From: Azophilus sp965199705
GTDB lineage: Bacteria > Pseudomonadota > Gammaproteobacteria > Pseudomonadales > Azotimanducaceae
Assembly (NCBI GenBank): GCA_965199705.1
Contig: OZ241359.1
Span: forward strand, 372,001-436,000
Direction of reading: 5' to 3'
DNA: 64,000 nt
Shown here: piece after piece, positions 20,450-28,563 of the stretch
Numbering within the stretch: position 1 is the stretch's first letter
Layout of the letters: each line of letters starts with the position of its first letter
Position numbers and translations under genes: made by a program
Notes under the pieces: model-generated
Told to the model about the DNA's origin: nothing
The model's database searches: none
What the model saw: the letters and a program-made list of their open reading frames with translations, nothing else

Positions 20450-21709
20450 ATGTATCTGAAAGACCTGAAGGCCAAGCCCGTGAGCGCGTTGATTGAGCTC
20501 GGCCGGGAGATTGGCCTGGACAATCTTGCGCGCTCACGCAAGCAGGAGGTGATCGCGGCCATTGTGCGCAAGCAGGCCAGGGCCGGGGAGGACATCTTCG
20601 GCGCTGGAACGCTTGAGATACTTCAGGACGGATTCGGGTTTCTGCGCTCGCCAGACAGTTCCTATCTGGCGGGGCCAGACGACATCTATGTGTCGCCGAG
20701 CCAGATTCGTCGCTTCAATCTGCGCACCGGCGACAGCCTGGCTGGCAAGATCCGGCCCCCGAAGGACGGCGAACGCTATTTCGCCATGCTCAAGGTCGAT
20801 GAGGTCAACGCCAGCGAACCCAATTCCCGGAAACATCAGGTGTTGTTCGAGAACCTCACCCCCCTGTTCCCGACGGAAAGGTTCACGCTGGAACGCGGCA
20901 ACGGCAGCACCGAAGACCTTACAGCCCGCACCATCGACCTGATCGCGCCGGTAGGCAAGGGTCAGCGCGGGCTGATCGTTTCCCCGCCCAAGGCCGGCAA
21001 GACGCTGGTGCTGCAGAACATTGCCCAATCCATCACCGCCAACAACCCGGAGGCCGTGTTGATCGTATTGTTGATCGACGAGCGCCCGGAAGAGGTGACA
21101 GAAATGCAGCGCACGGTGCGCGGCGAAGTGGTGGCCAGCACGTTCGACGAACCGCCGTCCCGGCATGTCCAGGTGGCGGACATGGTGATCGAGAAGGCCA
21201 AGCGGCTGGTGGAGCATCGCAAGGATGTGGTGATCCTGCTCGATTCCATGACGCGGCTCGCCCGAGCCTTCAACACCACCGTGCCGTCATCCGGCAAGGT
21301 GTTGACTGGTGGCGTCGATGCCCATGCGCTGGAACGCCCGAAGCGCTTCTTCGGCGCTGCGCGCAACATAGAGGAAGGCGGCAGCCTCACCATCCTGGCG
21401 ACCTGTCTGGTTGAAACCGGCTCCAAGATGGACGAAGTGATCTACGAGGAGTTCAAGGGCACCGGCAATCAGGAGCTGCATCTGGAGCGCAAGATCGCGG
21501 AAAAGCGGGTCTATCCTGCTGTCAATATCCGTCGCTCCGGCACCCGACGCGAGGAACGGCTGGTGAGTGATACAGAGCTGCAGAATGTCTGGATTCTGCG
21601 CAAGCTCCTGCACGACATGGACGACCTGGCGGCCATCGAATGGCTGCTGGGCAAGCTGAAGGACACCAAGACCAACGACGAGTTCTTTCAGTCCGCCAAG
21701 GGTCGATAG
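20450..21709 (+). CDS. rho: Transcription termination factor Rho
   Basis: Rho is the hexameric RNA-dependent ATPase that ends transcription. From ATG 20450 it has 419 residues, the same length as E. coli Rho. The RNA-binding domain shows LEILQDGFGFLRS and DDIYVSPSQIRRFNLRTGD. The motor domain has the P-loop APVGKGQRGLIVSPPKAGKT, LIDERPEEVTEM (catalytic Glu) and the Q/R-loop GKVLTGGVDAHALERPKRF. A GTG at 20447 precedes the ATG. The gene is convergent with the haem operon, separated by a REP-like hairpin. Confidence 0.97.
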   Translation: MYLKDLKAKPVSALIELGREIGLDNLARSRKQEVIAAIVRKQARAGEDIFGAGTLEILQDGFGFLRSPDSSYLAGPDDIYVSPSQIRRFNLRTGDSLAGKIRPPKDGERYFAMLKVDEVNASEPNSRKHQVLFENLTPLFPTERFTLERGNGSTEDLTARTIDLIAPVGKGQRGLIVSPPKAGKTLVLQNIAQSITANNPEAVLIVLLIDERPEEVTEMQRTVRGEVVASTFDEPPSRHVQVADMVIEKAKRLVEHRKDVVILLDSMTRLARAFNTTVPSSGKVLTGGVDAHALERPKRFFGAARNIEEGGSLTILATCLVETGSKMDEVIYEEFKGTGNQELHLERKIAEKRVYPAVNIRRSGTRREERLVSDTELQNVWILRKLLHDMDDLAAIEWLLGKLKDTKTNDEFFQSAKGR

Positions 21710-21729
21710 CCCGCGCATCCCACTTCTGG

Positions 21730-21775
21730 CAGCCCGGCCATACCGGGTCAGCGCCCTGGCGCAATATCCGGGCTG
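21730..21775 (-). repeat. REP-like repeat copy 2, probable bidirectional terminator
   Basis: The core CCTGGCGCAATATCCGGGCT lies in the gap between convergent rho and hemY. CAGCCCGG (21730-21737) and CCGGGCTG (21768-21775) form a perfect 8-bp inverted repeat, and a smaller CCCGG/CCGGG hairpin is nested at its left end. Position and structure suggest a role in 3'-end formation for both genes. There is no T-tract. Confidence 0.7.
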
Positions 21776-21783
21776 AAGCTGTT

Positions 21784-22980
21784 TCAGGCGCCGGGTGCAG
21801 CCCGTGTGGGCAGCGGCAGGTCCGGCAAGCTGCCGGAAGCCTCGACCAGGAGCTTGGCCCCCTGCTTCGGCTCACCCAACGCGATCAACAGTCGGCCGAG
21901 CTCCGCTTGCAAGGCTGGGGTTGGCGACAGGCGCAATCCAGCCTCCAGGTGGGCGCGCGCATCGTTCCACGCTGCGTTTCGCAACGCCACTCGGGCCGCG
22001 GTCAGCAACAGGCTGCTGTCTTCCGGCCGCGCCTTGAGCCAGCGCGCCACCGCCGCCATCTGGGCCTGCGGCGCGGGAGACTTCAGAGTGCCGTAGTAGA
22101 GCGCCAGTCCCTCGTGCCAGGCGCGGTCCAGGCAGTGCACCAGCAGCCGTTCGGCGCCCGGAATATCGCCCGTATCCACCATGCGGCGGACCACCGCCAG
22201 CACCAACTCGGGGTTCTGACGCTGATCTTTCGGAAGGTCTTCCCACGCAGCGGCGGCGTCGGCAGCGGCAATCCGGCCCAACCAGGCTTCTTGCTGAAGC
22301 GCGTCCAGGGCCGCCTCGTCCAATGCTTGCAAACGGCGCGCATCGGCCACCAGGTCAAGGACAGCGGACCAGTTCCCCAAGGCTTGATGACATTGCAGAA
22401 ACTTCTCGATCAGGGCTGGCTGGTTTGCAAAGCGCTCGTACAGTGGCCGCAGGACTTCCAGGGCAGACTGCCAGCGGCCCCTGCTTGTGAGCGCCTCTGC
22501 CTGCGCCAGAGCCACCGCAAGTGGCGCTTCCGGTTCGGCGCCTTCGGCAGCTTCGAGCAGTGCGTCGCGGCCGGATTCGTCGCCCATCAAGGCGGCAGCG
22601 CGCGCAGCCACAATATAGTTTGCCGCTGGCGCCGGGCTGGCTTGCGCAGATTGCACCAGCAATCGGCCTGCCTGTTGCCACTGCCGCGTTTCCATCAGCA
22701 GCAGGCCTTCGGCTGTTTGCCGCAGTGCCTGTTCGGTCTGCCGGCGTTTGCGCCAGGAAGCAAATCGGCGCTTGCCCTGAACCAGGCGGCGCAGCGCCGC
22801 CAGCGTCCAGCGTACAAGCAGATAGGCCAGCACCAGCCCGAGCGCTACGACCCAGATGCTTGTTTCCAGCACCGCGCCATCGTAGGAGATCAGTACATAA
22901 CCTGGGTCGCGCAGCACCGCCAGACCGGCGAATCCGCCCAGCACGACAGCGCCAATGAACACAATCAGCCCGAGTTTCAC
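21784..22980 (-). CDS. hemY: HemY-like inner-membrane protein with TPR repeats
   Basis: The protein starts at GTG 22980 (398 residues). Two N-terminal membrane segments (LGLIVFIGAVVLGGFAGL and SIWVVALGLVLAYLLV) flank a short loop with DPGYVLI, the HemY_N pattern. The rest is TPR-like helices. In enterobacteria this gene is the last of hemCDXY; its precise role is uncertain, and the name does not mean protoporphyrinogen oxidase. Its GTG overlaps the hemX stop (GTGA), showing translational coupling. Confidence 0.9.
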   Translation of the reverse strand: MKLGLIVFIGAVVLGGFAGLAVLRDPGYVLISYDGAVLETSIWVVALGLVLAYLLVRWTLAALRRLVQGKRRFASWRKRRQTEQALRQTAEGLLLMETRQWQQAGRLLVQSAQASPAPAANYIVAARAAALMGDESGRDALLEAAEGAEPEAPLAVALAQAEALTSRGRWQSALEVLRPLYERFANQPALIEKFLQCHQALGNWSAVLDLVADARRLQALDEAALDALQQEAWLGRIAAADAAAAWEDLPKDQRQNPELVLAVVRRMVDTGDIPGAERLLVHCLDRAWHEGLALYYGTLKSPAPQAQMAAVARWLKARPEDSSLLLTAARVALRNAAWNDARAHLEAGLRLSPTPALQAELGRLLIALGEPKQGAKLLVEASGSLPDLPLPTRAAPGA

Positions 22981-24026
22981 GGTCCTTTGCGCCGCACTTC
23001 GAGCAATGCATCCAGGGAGCCGCTGATGTCGGGCAGGCTGGAATCCAGCGGAATCTCCCGAAGGCTCAGCAAAGTGTTCAGGGTGGCAAGAACCTGTGGG
23101 TCTTCGGCGTTCAGATAGCGAGCGGCCCACTCGTGGGCATTGCCGAGACTTGCCTGATACACCACCTGGTCGCGCTTCAGCGCCGCAAGTTGCGCTTGTT
23201 CCAGCATCAAGCGCAGGTTCAGGTCCAGATAAGCTGCTTCTTCCGGCGCAATGACCGGCATGGCGTCCGGTTCGATCCGACGAAACCGGACCAGGCCACG
23301 GAGCTGCTCGAGCACCCGATCCTCCAGGCGCTCCGGTGGGCCTGCGTCGGCAGGCGTTTCGACGACCGGGGGTGGACCGAACTCCGGCATGGCGCGCGCC
23401 AGGGCGCTGAGACCTCGCTTGATCGAATCAAGCCGCAGATAAAGGCCTTGAACATCTGCCACAACCAAGCCCTTGAGGGCCAGACGCTCGTCAGCGAGCG
23501 CCGCGCGCACCAGATGCAGGCCGGGATCGTTGAGGCTTGCGAGCAAGGCGTCGGCAGAGCCGAGCAGGTCCAGCGCCGTCGCCAGATCCTGTTCCATCAA
23601 CAGGCGATGGTTGGCGACCCGCAGCAGGTACTCCACCTCGGCCAGACGCCACTCACGTTCGGTGGGCGGCGCCTGGTTGGCTACCTCGTTCAGGCGTTCG
23701 ATCAGCGCCGCGTGCAATCGCTGCTGCTTCTGCGTCAGCGCGTTGGCGTGAGCCTCCAGGGCCTCGGCGTGCGCCTGCTCGAAGGCATCAAGGCGCGTCT
23801 TCATTCTGGCGCGCTCCTGCTGAGCGTCTGCGAGCGCCTGTTCGAGATTGGCGTCCCGAGGCGTCAGCACCCAACGGTAATAGCCATAACCGGCGCCTCC
23901 GGCCAACAGCCCAGCCAGCGCCGTCACCAGCAGCGCGAACCCGAAAACTCGCCAGCGACGGCTGAGGTCCCGGGCTTCGACCGTCTCGACAAGCTCGTCT
24001 GACGGCAGATCTTCCGGCTCACTCAT
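22977..24026 (-). CDS. hemX: HemX-like membrane protein (putative uroporphyrinogen-III C-methyltransferase annotation)
   Basis: This 349-residue protein has one N-terminal membrane helix (FGFALLVTALAGLLAGGAGY), then a coiled-coil region (LEQALADAQQERARMKTRLD) and a conserved WRLAEVEYLLRVANHRLLME segment typical of HemX. Despite database naming, HemX lacks a methyltransferase fold; it is a haem-operon accessory protein. It overlaps hemD at its start and hemY at its end. The polar N-terminus stays in the cytoplasm and the coiled coil extends into the periplasm. Confidence 0.9.
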   Translation of the reverse strand: MSEPEDLPSDELVETVEARDLSRRWRVFGFALLVTALAGLLAGGAGYGYYRWVLTPRDANLEQALADAQQERARMKTRLDAFEQAHAEALEAHANALTQKQQRLHAALIERLNEVANQAPPTEREWRLAEVEYLLRVANHRLLMEQDLATALDLLGSADALLASLNDPGLHLVRAALADERLALKGLVVADVQGLYLRLDSIKRGLSALARAMPEFGPPPVVETPADAGPPERLEDRVLEQLRGLVRFRRIEPDAMPVIAPEEAAYLDLNLRLMLEQAQLAALKRDQVVYQASLGNAHEWAARYLNAEDPQVLATLNTLLSLREIPLDSSLPDISGSLDALLEVRRKGP

Positions 24027-24699
24027 GTTTCTGCGCCAGGCTATTCAGACCCGCCAGCACCGCTTCCGGCGATGCGCCGGCAGTCTGCGTCACATTGGTC
24101 ATACCAATCGCTTGCGCCATATCGGCTACCCGCTTTGAAGGCGTCAACACGGGCGCGTCCCTTGGGCCCGCTGCCGCCAACCATACCTGCGCCGCCTGTC
24201 GGAATCCATCGCCGCTTGACACCACCAGGCAATCCAGAAGGGACGGGTCGATGATGGGCGTTATCGGCGCCCGGCGATAAACCGCCAATCGCGCCACCTC
24301 CGCTTGGCGCGCTGCCAGCGCCCTGGGCAGGGTGTCGCGCCCGCCAATCCCGGCGACAAGCAGGATTCGCTTGCCGGCGACAGCGGGCAATTCGGCCAGC
24401 AGGCCTTCGCTCGACTCCGTGCGTGCGATGATGGCCTGCACGCCGCAGAGGGCAAGTTCGGCCGCCGTCGCCTGGCCCACCGCATACGCCTGATCGAAAC
24501 ATCGGCGAAGCAGCGTGGCGGCCAGTCGAGCCGCGGCTGCCGACACAAACAACGCCAGGTCGAAGTGGCCAGCCGGCGGCTGAAATGCAACCGGCTCGAT
24601 ATCGAGAACCGGGGCCGCCAGCGCCTCGAAACCGGCCGATTCCAGCGCCTCGACCAGCCGGCTGGCGCCTGGTTCGGAGCGAGTGACCCAGACCCTCAA
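24019..24699 (-). CDS. hemD: Uroporphyrinogen-III synthase
   Basis: HemD closes and inverts ring D of hydroxymethylbilane to give uroporphyrinogen III, the branch point of haem and cobalamin. The 226-residue protein opens with RVWVTRSEPGASRLVEALES and continues with FVSAAAARLAATLL and VYRRAP, matching the weakly conserved HemD fold. The start codon is TTG at 24699 and overlaps the hemC stop as TTGA. It ends within hemX. Order hemC-hemD-hemX-hemY supports the assignment more than sequence motifs do. Confidence 0.9.
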   Translation of the reverse strand: MRVWVTRSEPGASRLVEALESAGFEALAAPVLDIEPVAFQPPAGHFDLALFVSAAAARLAATLLRRCFDQAYAVGQATAAELALCGVQAIIARTESSEGLLAELPAVAGKRILLVAGIGGRDTLPRALAARQAEVARLAVYRRAPITPIIDPSLLDCLVVSSGDGFRQAAQVWLAAAGPRDAPVLTPSKRVADMAQAIGMTNVTQTAGASPEAVLAGLNSLAQKHE

Positions 24700-25631
24700 C
24701 CGGACGCTGCCAAGCGCAGGTCGCGCAATATGTCTTCGGCGCCCTGCTCGATCAACGCCGAAACCGTGCGTTCCGCCGCCTCGGAGGGGGACTCGCTTCT
24801 GGATTCAGCCCGCAATACTTGTTTGCCATCGGGCGAGGCCAGCAGGCCCCTCAACCAGATGCTGCCATCCTGCTGAGCGCATGCGTAGGCAGCCATCGGA
24901 GTGGAGCAGTCCGCAGCGAGCGCAGCGGCTACCTTTCGCTCTGCGCCAACGCAGGCTTCGGTTTCGGGGTCTTGCAAGGGCCTGAGCAGCTTGTGCAGCG
25001 CAGCATCATCGGCGCGGCATTGCAATCCGAGGGCGCCCTGGCCCGCTGCTGGCAACATCTGATCGAGAGTCAGGGTGCGGGTGATGCGCCCGGCCCAACC
25101 CATGCGTTCGAGGCCTGCCCGAGCCAGAATGATGGCCTGATAGCGCCCGGCATCCAGCTTGTCGAGGCGGGAGTCGATGTTGCCGCGAATCGGCCCGACT
25201 TGAAGATCGGGCCGCAAGGCCAGCAGTTGCGCCTGCCGGCGCAAGCTCGACGACCCGACCACAGAGTTCACCGGCAGAGACTCCAGACTGCCCGACGGGC
25301 TTATCCAGGCATCGCGCGCGTCCTGACGCCAGGCCACCACTGGCAGTGCGGTATCGGATGGCAGAAGGGCTGGCAAATCCTTCATGGAATGCACTGCGAG
25401 ATCGGCCTCGTCAGCCCGCAATGCGGCTTCCAGAGCGCTGACGAACAAGCCCTTGCCGCCCACCTCGGTCAACGATGCGTCCAACCATCTGTCGCCATCC
25501 GTGGTGATGCCAACCAGCGAGACCGTCAAGCCCGGATGCACGCGCAGAAACTCGGCCTTGACGAATTCAGCCTGCCAGAGCGCGAGCTTGCTTTGGCGGG
25601 TGGCGATGCGCAGATGCCTGCTTCGGTTCAA
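24696..25631 (-). CDS. hemC: Hydroxymethylbilane synthase (porphobilinogen deaminase)
   Basis: The enzyme joins four porphobilinogen units into hydroxymethylbilane. The 311-residue protein shows LRIATRQSKLALWQAEFV, VHSMKDLPALLP (catalytic Asp region), VGSSSLRRQAQLLALRPDL and GNIDSRLDKLD. The dipyrromethane cofactor Cys is in AADCSTPMAAYA. The start is TTG 25631, overlapping the LytTR gene's stop as TTGA. It is the second gene of the minus-strand operon. Confidence 0.96.
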   Translation of the reverse strand: MNRSRHLRIATRQSKLALWQAEFVKAEFLRVHPGLTVSLVGITTDGDRWLDASLTEVGGKGLFVSALEAALRADEADLAVHSMKDLPALLPSDTALPVVAWRQDARDAWISPSGSLESLPVNSVVGSSSLRRQAQLLALRPDLQVGPIRGNIDSRLDKLDAGRYQAIILARAGLERMGWAGRITRTLTLDQMLPAAGQGALGLQCRADDAALHKLLRPLQDPETEACVGAERKVAAALAADCSTPMAAYACAQQDGSIWLRGLLASPDGKQVLRAESRSESPSEAAERTVSALIEQGAEDILRDLRLAASG

Positions 25632-26083
25632 TTGCCGCGTCTCGTTCGGTCTCCGGGCGGCGTACCGCTGTCTGCCATCCCGGACAACCTCCGGCGCACC
25701 TCGGGCATCAAACGACGGCTGATCGGCAGGCGCTCTTCGGCGCCAGCCATGCGTAATCTGAAGCGACCGGCAGCCAGGCGCTCCAGGCCGACGATAAATC
25801 GCACCGCTACCAGCGCGTTGCGATGAATGCGGAGAAAGCGATGCCCGAATTCTGCTTCCAGATTTACCAATGTTTCCCTGCTGAGAATGGCGCCTTCTCC
25901 GTGCCTGATGGTCACGTACTTGCCTCCGGCAAGGAAATAGCGTATTTCCACCACTGGCACAAGCGCAAGGCCGCGCAACGAGGGCACGGCGATACGCTGG
26001 CGCGGGCTGGCAGTCTCGGTTCTTGTCACGCTATTTCCCGGGCTGCATGGCGCGAATCCCCTGGCTGGTCCCTGACGGGACAT
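25628..26083 (-). CDS. Stand-alone LytTR DNA-binding regulator (AlgR-like without receiver domain)
   Basis: From ATG 26083 the protein has 151 residues. Residues about 35-135 match the LytTR domain of AlgR: LALVPVVEIRYFLAGGKYVTIRH, LVNLEAEFGHRFLRIHRNALVAV. In Pseudomonas the gene between argH and hemC encodes AlgR, with an N-terminal phospho-receiver domain, and algZ beside it. Here only the LytTR part remains and the sensor kinase is missing; the 26160 ATG of argH leaves no room for a receiver domain. It may bind DNA constitutively. It is divergent from argH and heads the hem operon. Confidence 0.8.
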   Translation of the reverse strand: MSRQGPARGFAPCSPGNSVTRTETASPRQRIAVPSLRGLALVPVVEIRYFLAGGKYVTIRHGEGAILSRETLVNLEAEFGHRFLRIHRNALVAVRFIVGLERLAAGRFRLRMAGAEERLPISRRLMPEVRRRLSGMADSGTPPGDRTRRGN

Positions 26084-26147
26084 TAGCGAGGCCGCGGTCC
26101 GATAACAGCGGCGAATGTCGGCAAGCCATGTGCGACATAAGCGTCGG

Positions 26148-26153
26148 TATAAT
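26148..26153 (+). promoter_or_regulatory. Consensus -10 box immediately before argH
   Basis: A perfect TATAAT ends 6 bases before the argH ATG at 26160, so transcription would start at or next to the A of the start codon. No good -35 is seen at 16-18 bases. If used, the argH mRNA would be leaderless. Confidence 0.45.
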
Positions 26154-26159
26154 TCGGAC

Positions 26160-27554
26160 ATGAGCCAATCATCGCGTTTCATTCAGGGTCGGTTGGGTGC
26201 GCGCACGGATGCCTTCGTCGAGGCGTTCAGCGAGTCGGTTTCCTATGACCGACGCCTCTGCCGTCACGACCTGCAAGGCTCTGCTGCGCACTGCCGAATG
26301 CTCGGCCGCGCCGGTATTCTGAGCGAGGCCGAGGCCGAGCAGATACTCGCGGGCCTGGACCGGATCGGGCAGGCAGTCGAGGCGGGCAACTTCGAGTGGC
26401 GCGCCGATCTCGAAGACGTACACATGAACATAGAGCAACGCCTGATCGAACTGATCGGCGATGCCGGCAAGAAACTGCACACGGCCCGTTCTCGCAACGA
26501 TCAGACCAGTACGGCGCTGCGCCTGTATCTGCGCGAGGAAATCGACGATTTGACGGCGCTGATTGATGGCTTGCAACTGGCCTTGCTCGATCAGGCGGAG
26601 GCCCACTGCGATACGCCGATGCCGGGATTCACGCATTTGCAAAGCGCGCAGCCCATTACCTTCGGGTTCCACCTCATGGCCTGGTGCGAGATGCTGCGAA
26701 GAGATCGGGCCCGTCTCCGGGATTGCCGCGCCCGGGTGAACATCATGCCCCTCGGCGCCGGCGCCCTGGCTGGAACGTCCTTTCCGATAGACCGCCACTA
26801 CACCTGCCGCCTGCTGGGCTTCGAAGCGCCAGCCGACAATGCGCTGGATGCGGTAAGCGACCGGGACTTCGCGCTGGAGTTTGCCGCTGTTGCCGCCATC
26901 GCGCTCACGCACTTCAGCCGCTGGTGCGAGGAACTGGTGCTCTGGTCGAGCCCGCAATTCGGCTTCGTTCGCCTCCCGGACAGCTTCTGCACCGGTTCCA
27001 GCATCATGCCGCAGAAGAAGAATCCGGACGTGCCGGAGCTCGTTCGCGGCAAGACCGGGCGCGTGCTCGGCGACCTGATGGCCCTGCTGACGCTGATGAA
27101 GTCTCAGCCTCTGGCCTACAACCGCGATAGTCAGGAAGACAAGCCGCCACTGTTTGATGCGGTTGATACCCTGAAGGTCTGTATCGAAGCGATGTTGCGC
27201 CTGATCCCGAAAATCGAGACGGATGCCGACGCCATGCGCGTGGCGGCGCTGTCCGGCTTTTCTACCGCAACCGACCTGGCCGACTATCTGGTGCGCAAGG
27301 GCATGCCCTTTCGGGATGCGCATCGGGCGGTCGGCAAGGCTGTTGCCTGGGCGCTGGAGGAAAAGCTGCGACTGGATGAGATTCCGCTTGCCCGCCTGCG
27401 GGCGCTGGTCTCTGCCGAGGTTGGGCCGGAAGTGTTCGAAGCGTTGACCCTGGAAGGATCAATTGGCGCCCGGAAGCACACGGGCGGCACCGCGCCTGAA
27501 GCGGTTCGCGCAAGTATCCGTGCGCGCCGGGCGGAGTTGCAGGCCAGCACATGA
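26160..27554 (+). CDS. argH: Argininosuccinate lyase
   Basis: ArgH splits argininosuccinate into arginine and fumarate. From ATG 26160 it has 464 residues. Marks are the N-terminal QGRLGARTDAFVEAF, VHMNIEQRLIE, TARSRNDQTSTALRLYLR and the signature loop GSSIMPQKKNPDVPELVRGK containing the catalytic Ser. An upstream in-frame TTG/ATG region (from 26115) is less likely because homology begins at SRFIQGRLG. It is divergent from the LytTR-hem operon and overlaps the following phosphoesterase by ATGA. Confidence 0.96.
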   Translation: MSQSSRFIQGRLGARTDAFVEAFSESVSYDRRLCRHDLQGSAAHCRMLGRAGILSEAEAEQILAGLDRIGQAVEAGNFEWRADLEDVHMNIEQRLIELIGDAGKKLHTARSRNDQTSTALRLYLREEIDDLTALIDGLQLALLDQAEAHCDTPMPGFTHLQSAQPITFGFHLMAWCEMLRRDRARLRDCRARVNIMPLGAGALAGTSFPIDRHYTCRLLGFEAPADNALDAVSDRDFALEFAAVAAIALTHFSRWCEELVLWSSPQFGFVRLPDSFCTGSSIMPQKKNPDVPELVRGKTGRVLGDLMALLTLMKSQPLAYNRDSQEDKPPLFDAVDTLKVCIEAMLRLIPKIETDADAMRVAALSGFSTATDLADYLVRKGMPFRDAHRAVGKAVAWALEEKLRLDEIPLARLRALVSAEVGPEVFEALTLEGSIGARKHTGGTAPEAVRASIRARRAELQAST

Positions 27555-28330
27555 TGCGCGAGGACGATGCACGGTCGCTCGGTGTGGACGGCGCGCTGGC
27601 AACGGCGGTGGGCTGCTACAGGCAGCACTTGAACGCGGGCTTGCACGGGCAGCTTGCGGACAACCACGGCTCCCGGACCTTCCGCCACATGCTCGGCGTG
27701 CTGGAGCAGCTACCGGCGAGTTGCGTGGCGCACGATGATGACCGGGTGCAGGTCTGGTCGGACCTGCACCTCGGCCACGCCAATATCCTGAAATACACCG
27801 GTCGGCCTTTCGCAGACGTCGCGGATATGGATGCCTGTCTGCGACGCCGCTGGCTGGCGGCGGCTCGCGCCGGCGAGCTGCTGCTGTGCCTGGGCGATGT
27901 CGCCATGCAGGGCGCCCTGCAGGAAGCCACCTGGCGGATGATTGCCGATGCCAGCGGCGACAATATGCTGATTGTCGGCAATCACGATCTCAACAGCAGG
28001 GGCAAGTTGCGGGTCTCCGGGTTCGATGCGCTGTACAGCCTGATGATTGCACCCGGTGAGCCGATGCTGGTATTGACCCACATGCCGCTGTCGCAGGCGC
28101 CCGACGGATGGGTCAACGTGCATGGTCACCTGCATGCTGCGCCGCCAACCCGGTCTCCCCATATCAACGTATCGGTGGAACAGACTGGCTATCGGCCGCT
28201 GCCGATGACGCAGGTCCGGGCGTTGGCGAGAGAATTGACGCGCGGTCACTACCCGCCGGGGGCAACCACCGGCGAGCGCATTGCCAGCCTGTTCGGTCAG
28301 CGTCTTGAATCGTCAGCTGAGCCCGAGTGA
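27551..28330 (+). CDS. Metallophosphoesterase (calcineurin-like)
   Basis: The 259-residue protein carries the five metal motifs of calcineurin-like phosphoesterases: SDLHLGHANIL, LCLGDVAM, IVGNHDLNS, VLTHMPLS and VHGHLHA. Such proteins hydrolyse phosphate mono- or diesters, often nucleotides. About 60 N-terminal residues precede the first motif and are not recognised. The start overlaps the argH stop, and its own stop overlaps the lptM start (TGATG), so it lies in an argH-lptM-lysA operon. The substrate is unknown. Confidence 0.88.
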   Translation: MMREDDARSLGVDGALATAVGCYRQHLNAGLHGQLADNHGSRTFRHMLGVLEQLPASCVAHDDDRVQVWSDLHLGHANILKYTGRPFADVADMDACLRRRWLAAARAGELLLCLGDVAMQGALQEATWRMIADASGDNMLIVGNHDLNSRGKLRVSGFDALYSLMIAPGEPMLVLTHMPLSQAPDGWVNVHGHLHAAPPTRSPHINVSVEQTGYRPLPMTQVRALARELTRGHYPPGATTGERIASLFGQRLESSAEPE

Positions 28331-28563
28331 TGCGCCTGCTGTTGCTGCTGACCTGGGTTTTCCTGCTGGCGGCCACCTGTGGCCAGAAGGGCCCCCTGTA
28401 CTTGCCGCCGGAGCCGCCTGAAGACGGGGAATCCGGCCGCAGCGTCGATATCGAGCCACCAGGCAAGGGGTCGGCGAGGGCGCGGCCAGCGCAGTGGGTA
28501 ATCGAGATGGCGCGTCAAAGTGGAGCGCGTTCAATTGAAGAGTCAGCAAACAGAGACGTCTGA
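28330..28563 (+). CDS. lptM: LptM/YifL-type small lipoprotein
   Basis: This 77-residue protein has a short hydrophobic signal (LLLLLTWVFLLAATC) and the family hallmark CGQKGPLYLPPE right after the lipid-modified Cys. LptM assists oxidative maturation of the LptD-LptE LPS translocon. Position just before lysA is standard for Gammaproteobacteria. The lipobox ends A-A-T-C, with Thr at -1 instead of the usual Gly/Ala/Ser. A longer low-complexity tail follows. Confidence 0.88.
   Translation: MRLLLLLTWVFLLAATCGQKGPLYLPPEPPEDGESGRSVDIEPPGKGSARARPAQWVIEMARQSGARSIEESANRDV

Noticed and set aside
26115..26159. Upstream start for argH at 26115
   Set aside because: The extra residues (ASHVRHKRRYNSD) are not ArgH-like and would span the -10 box; conserved sequence begins just after ATG 26160.
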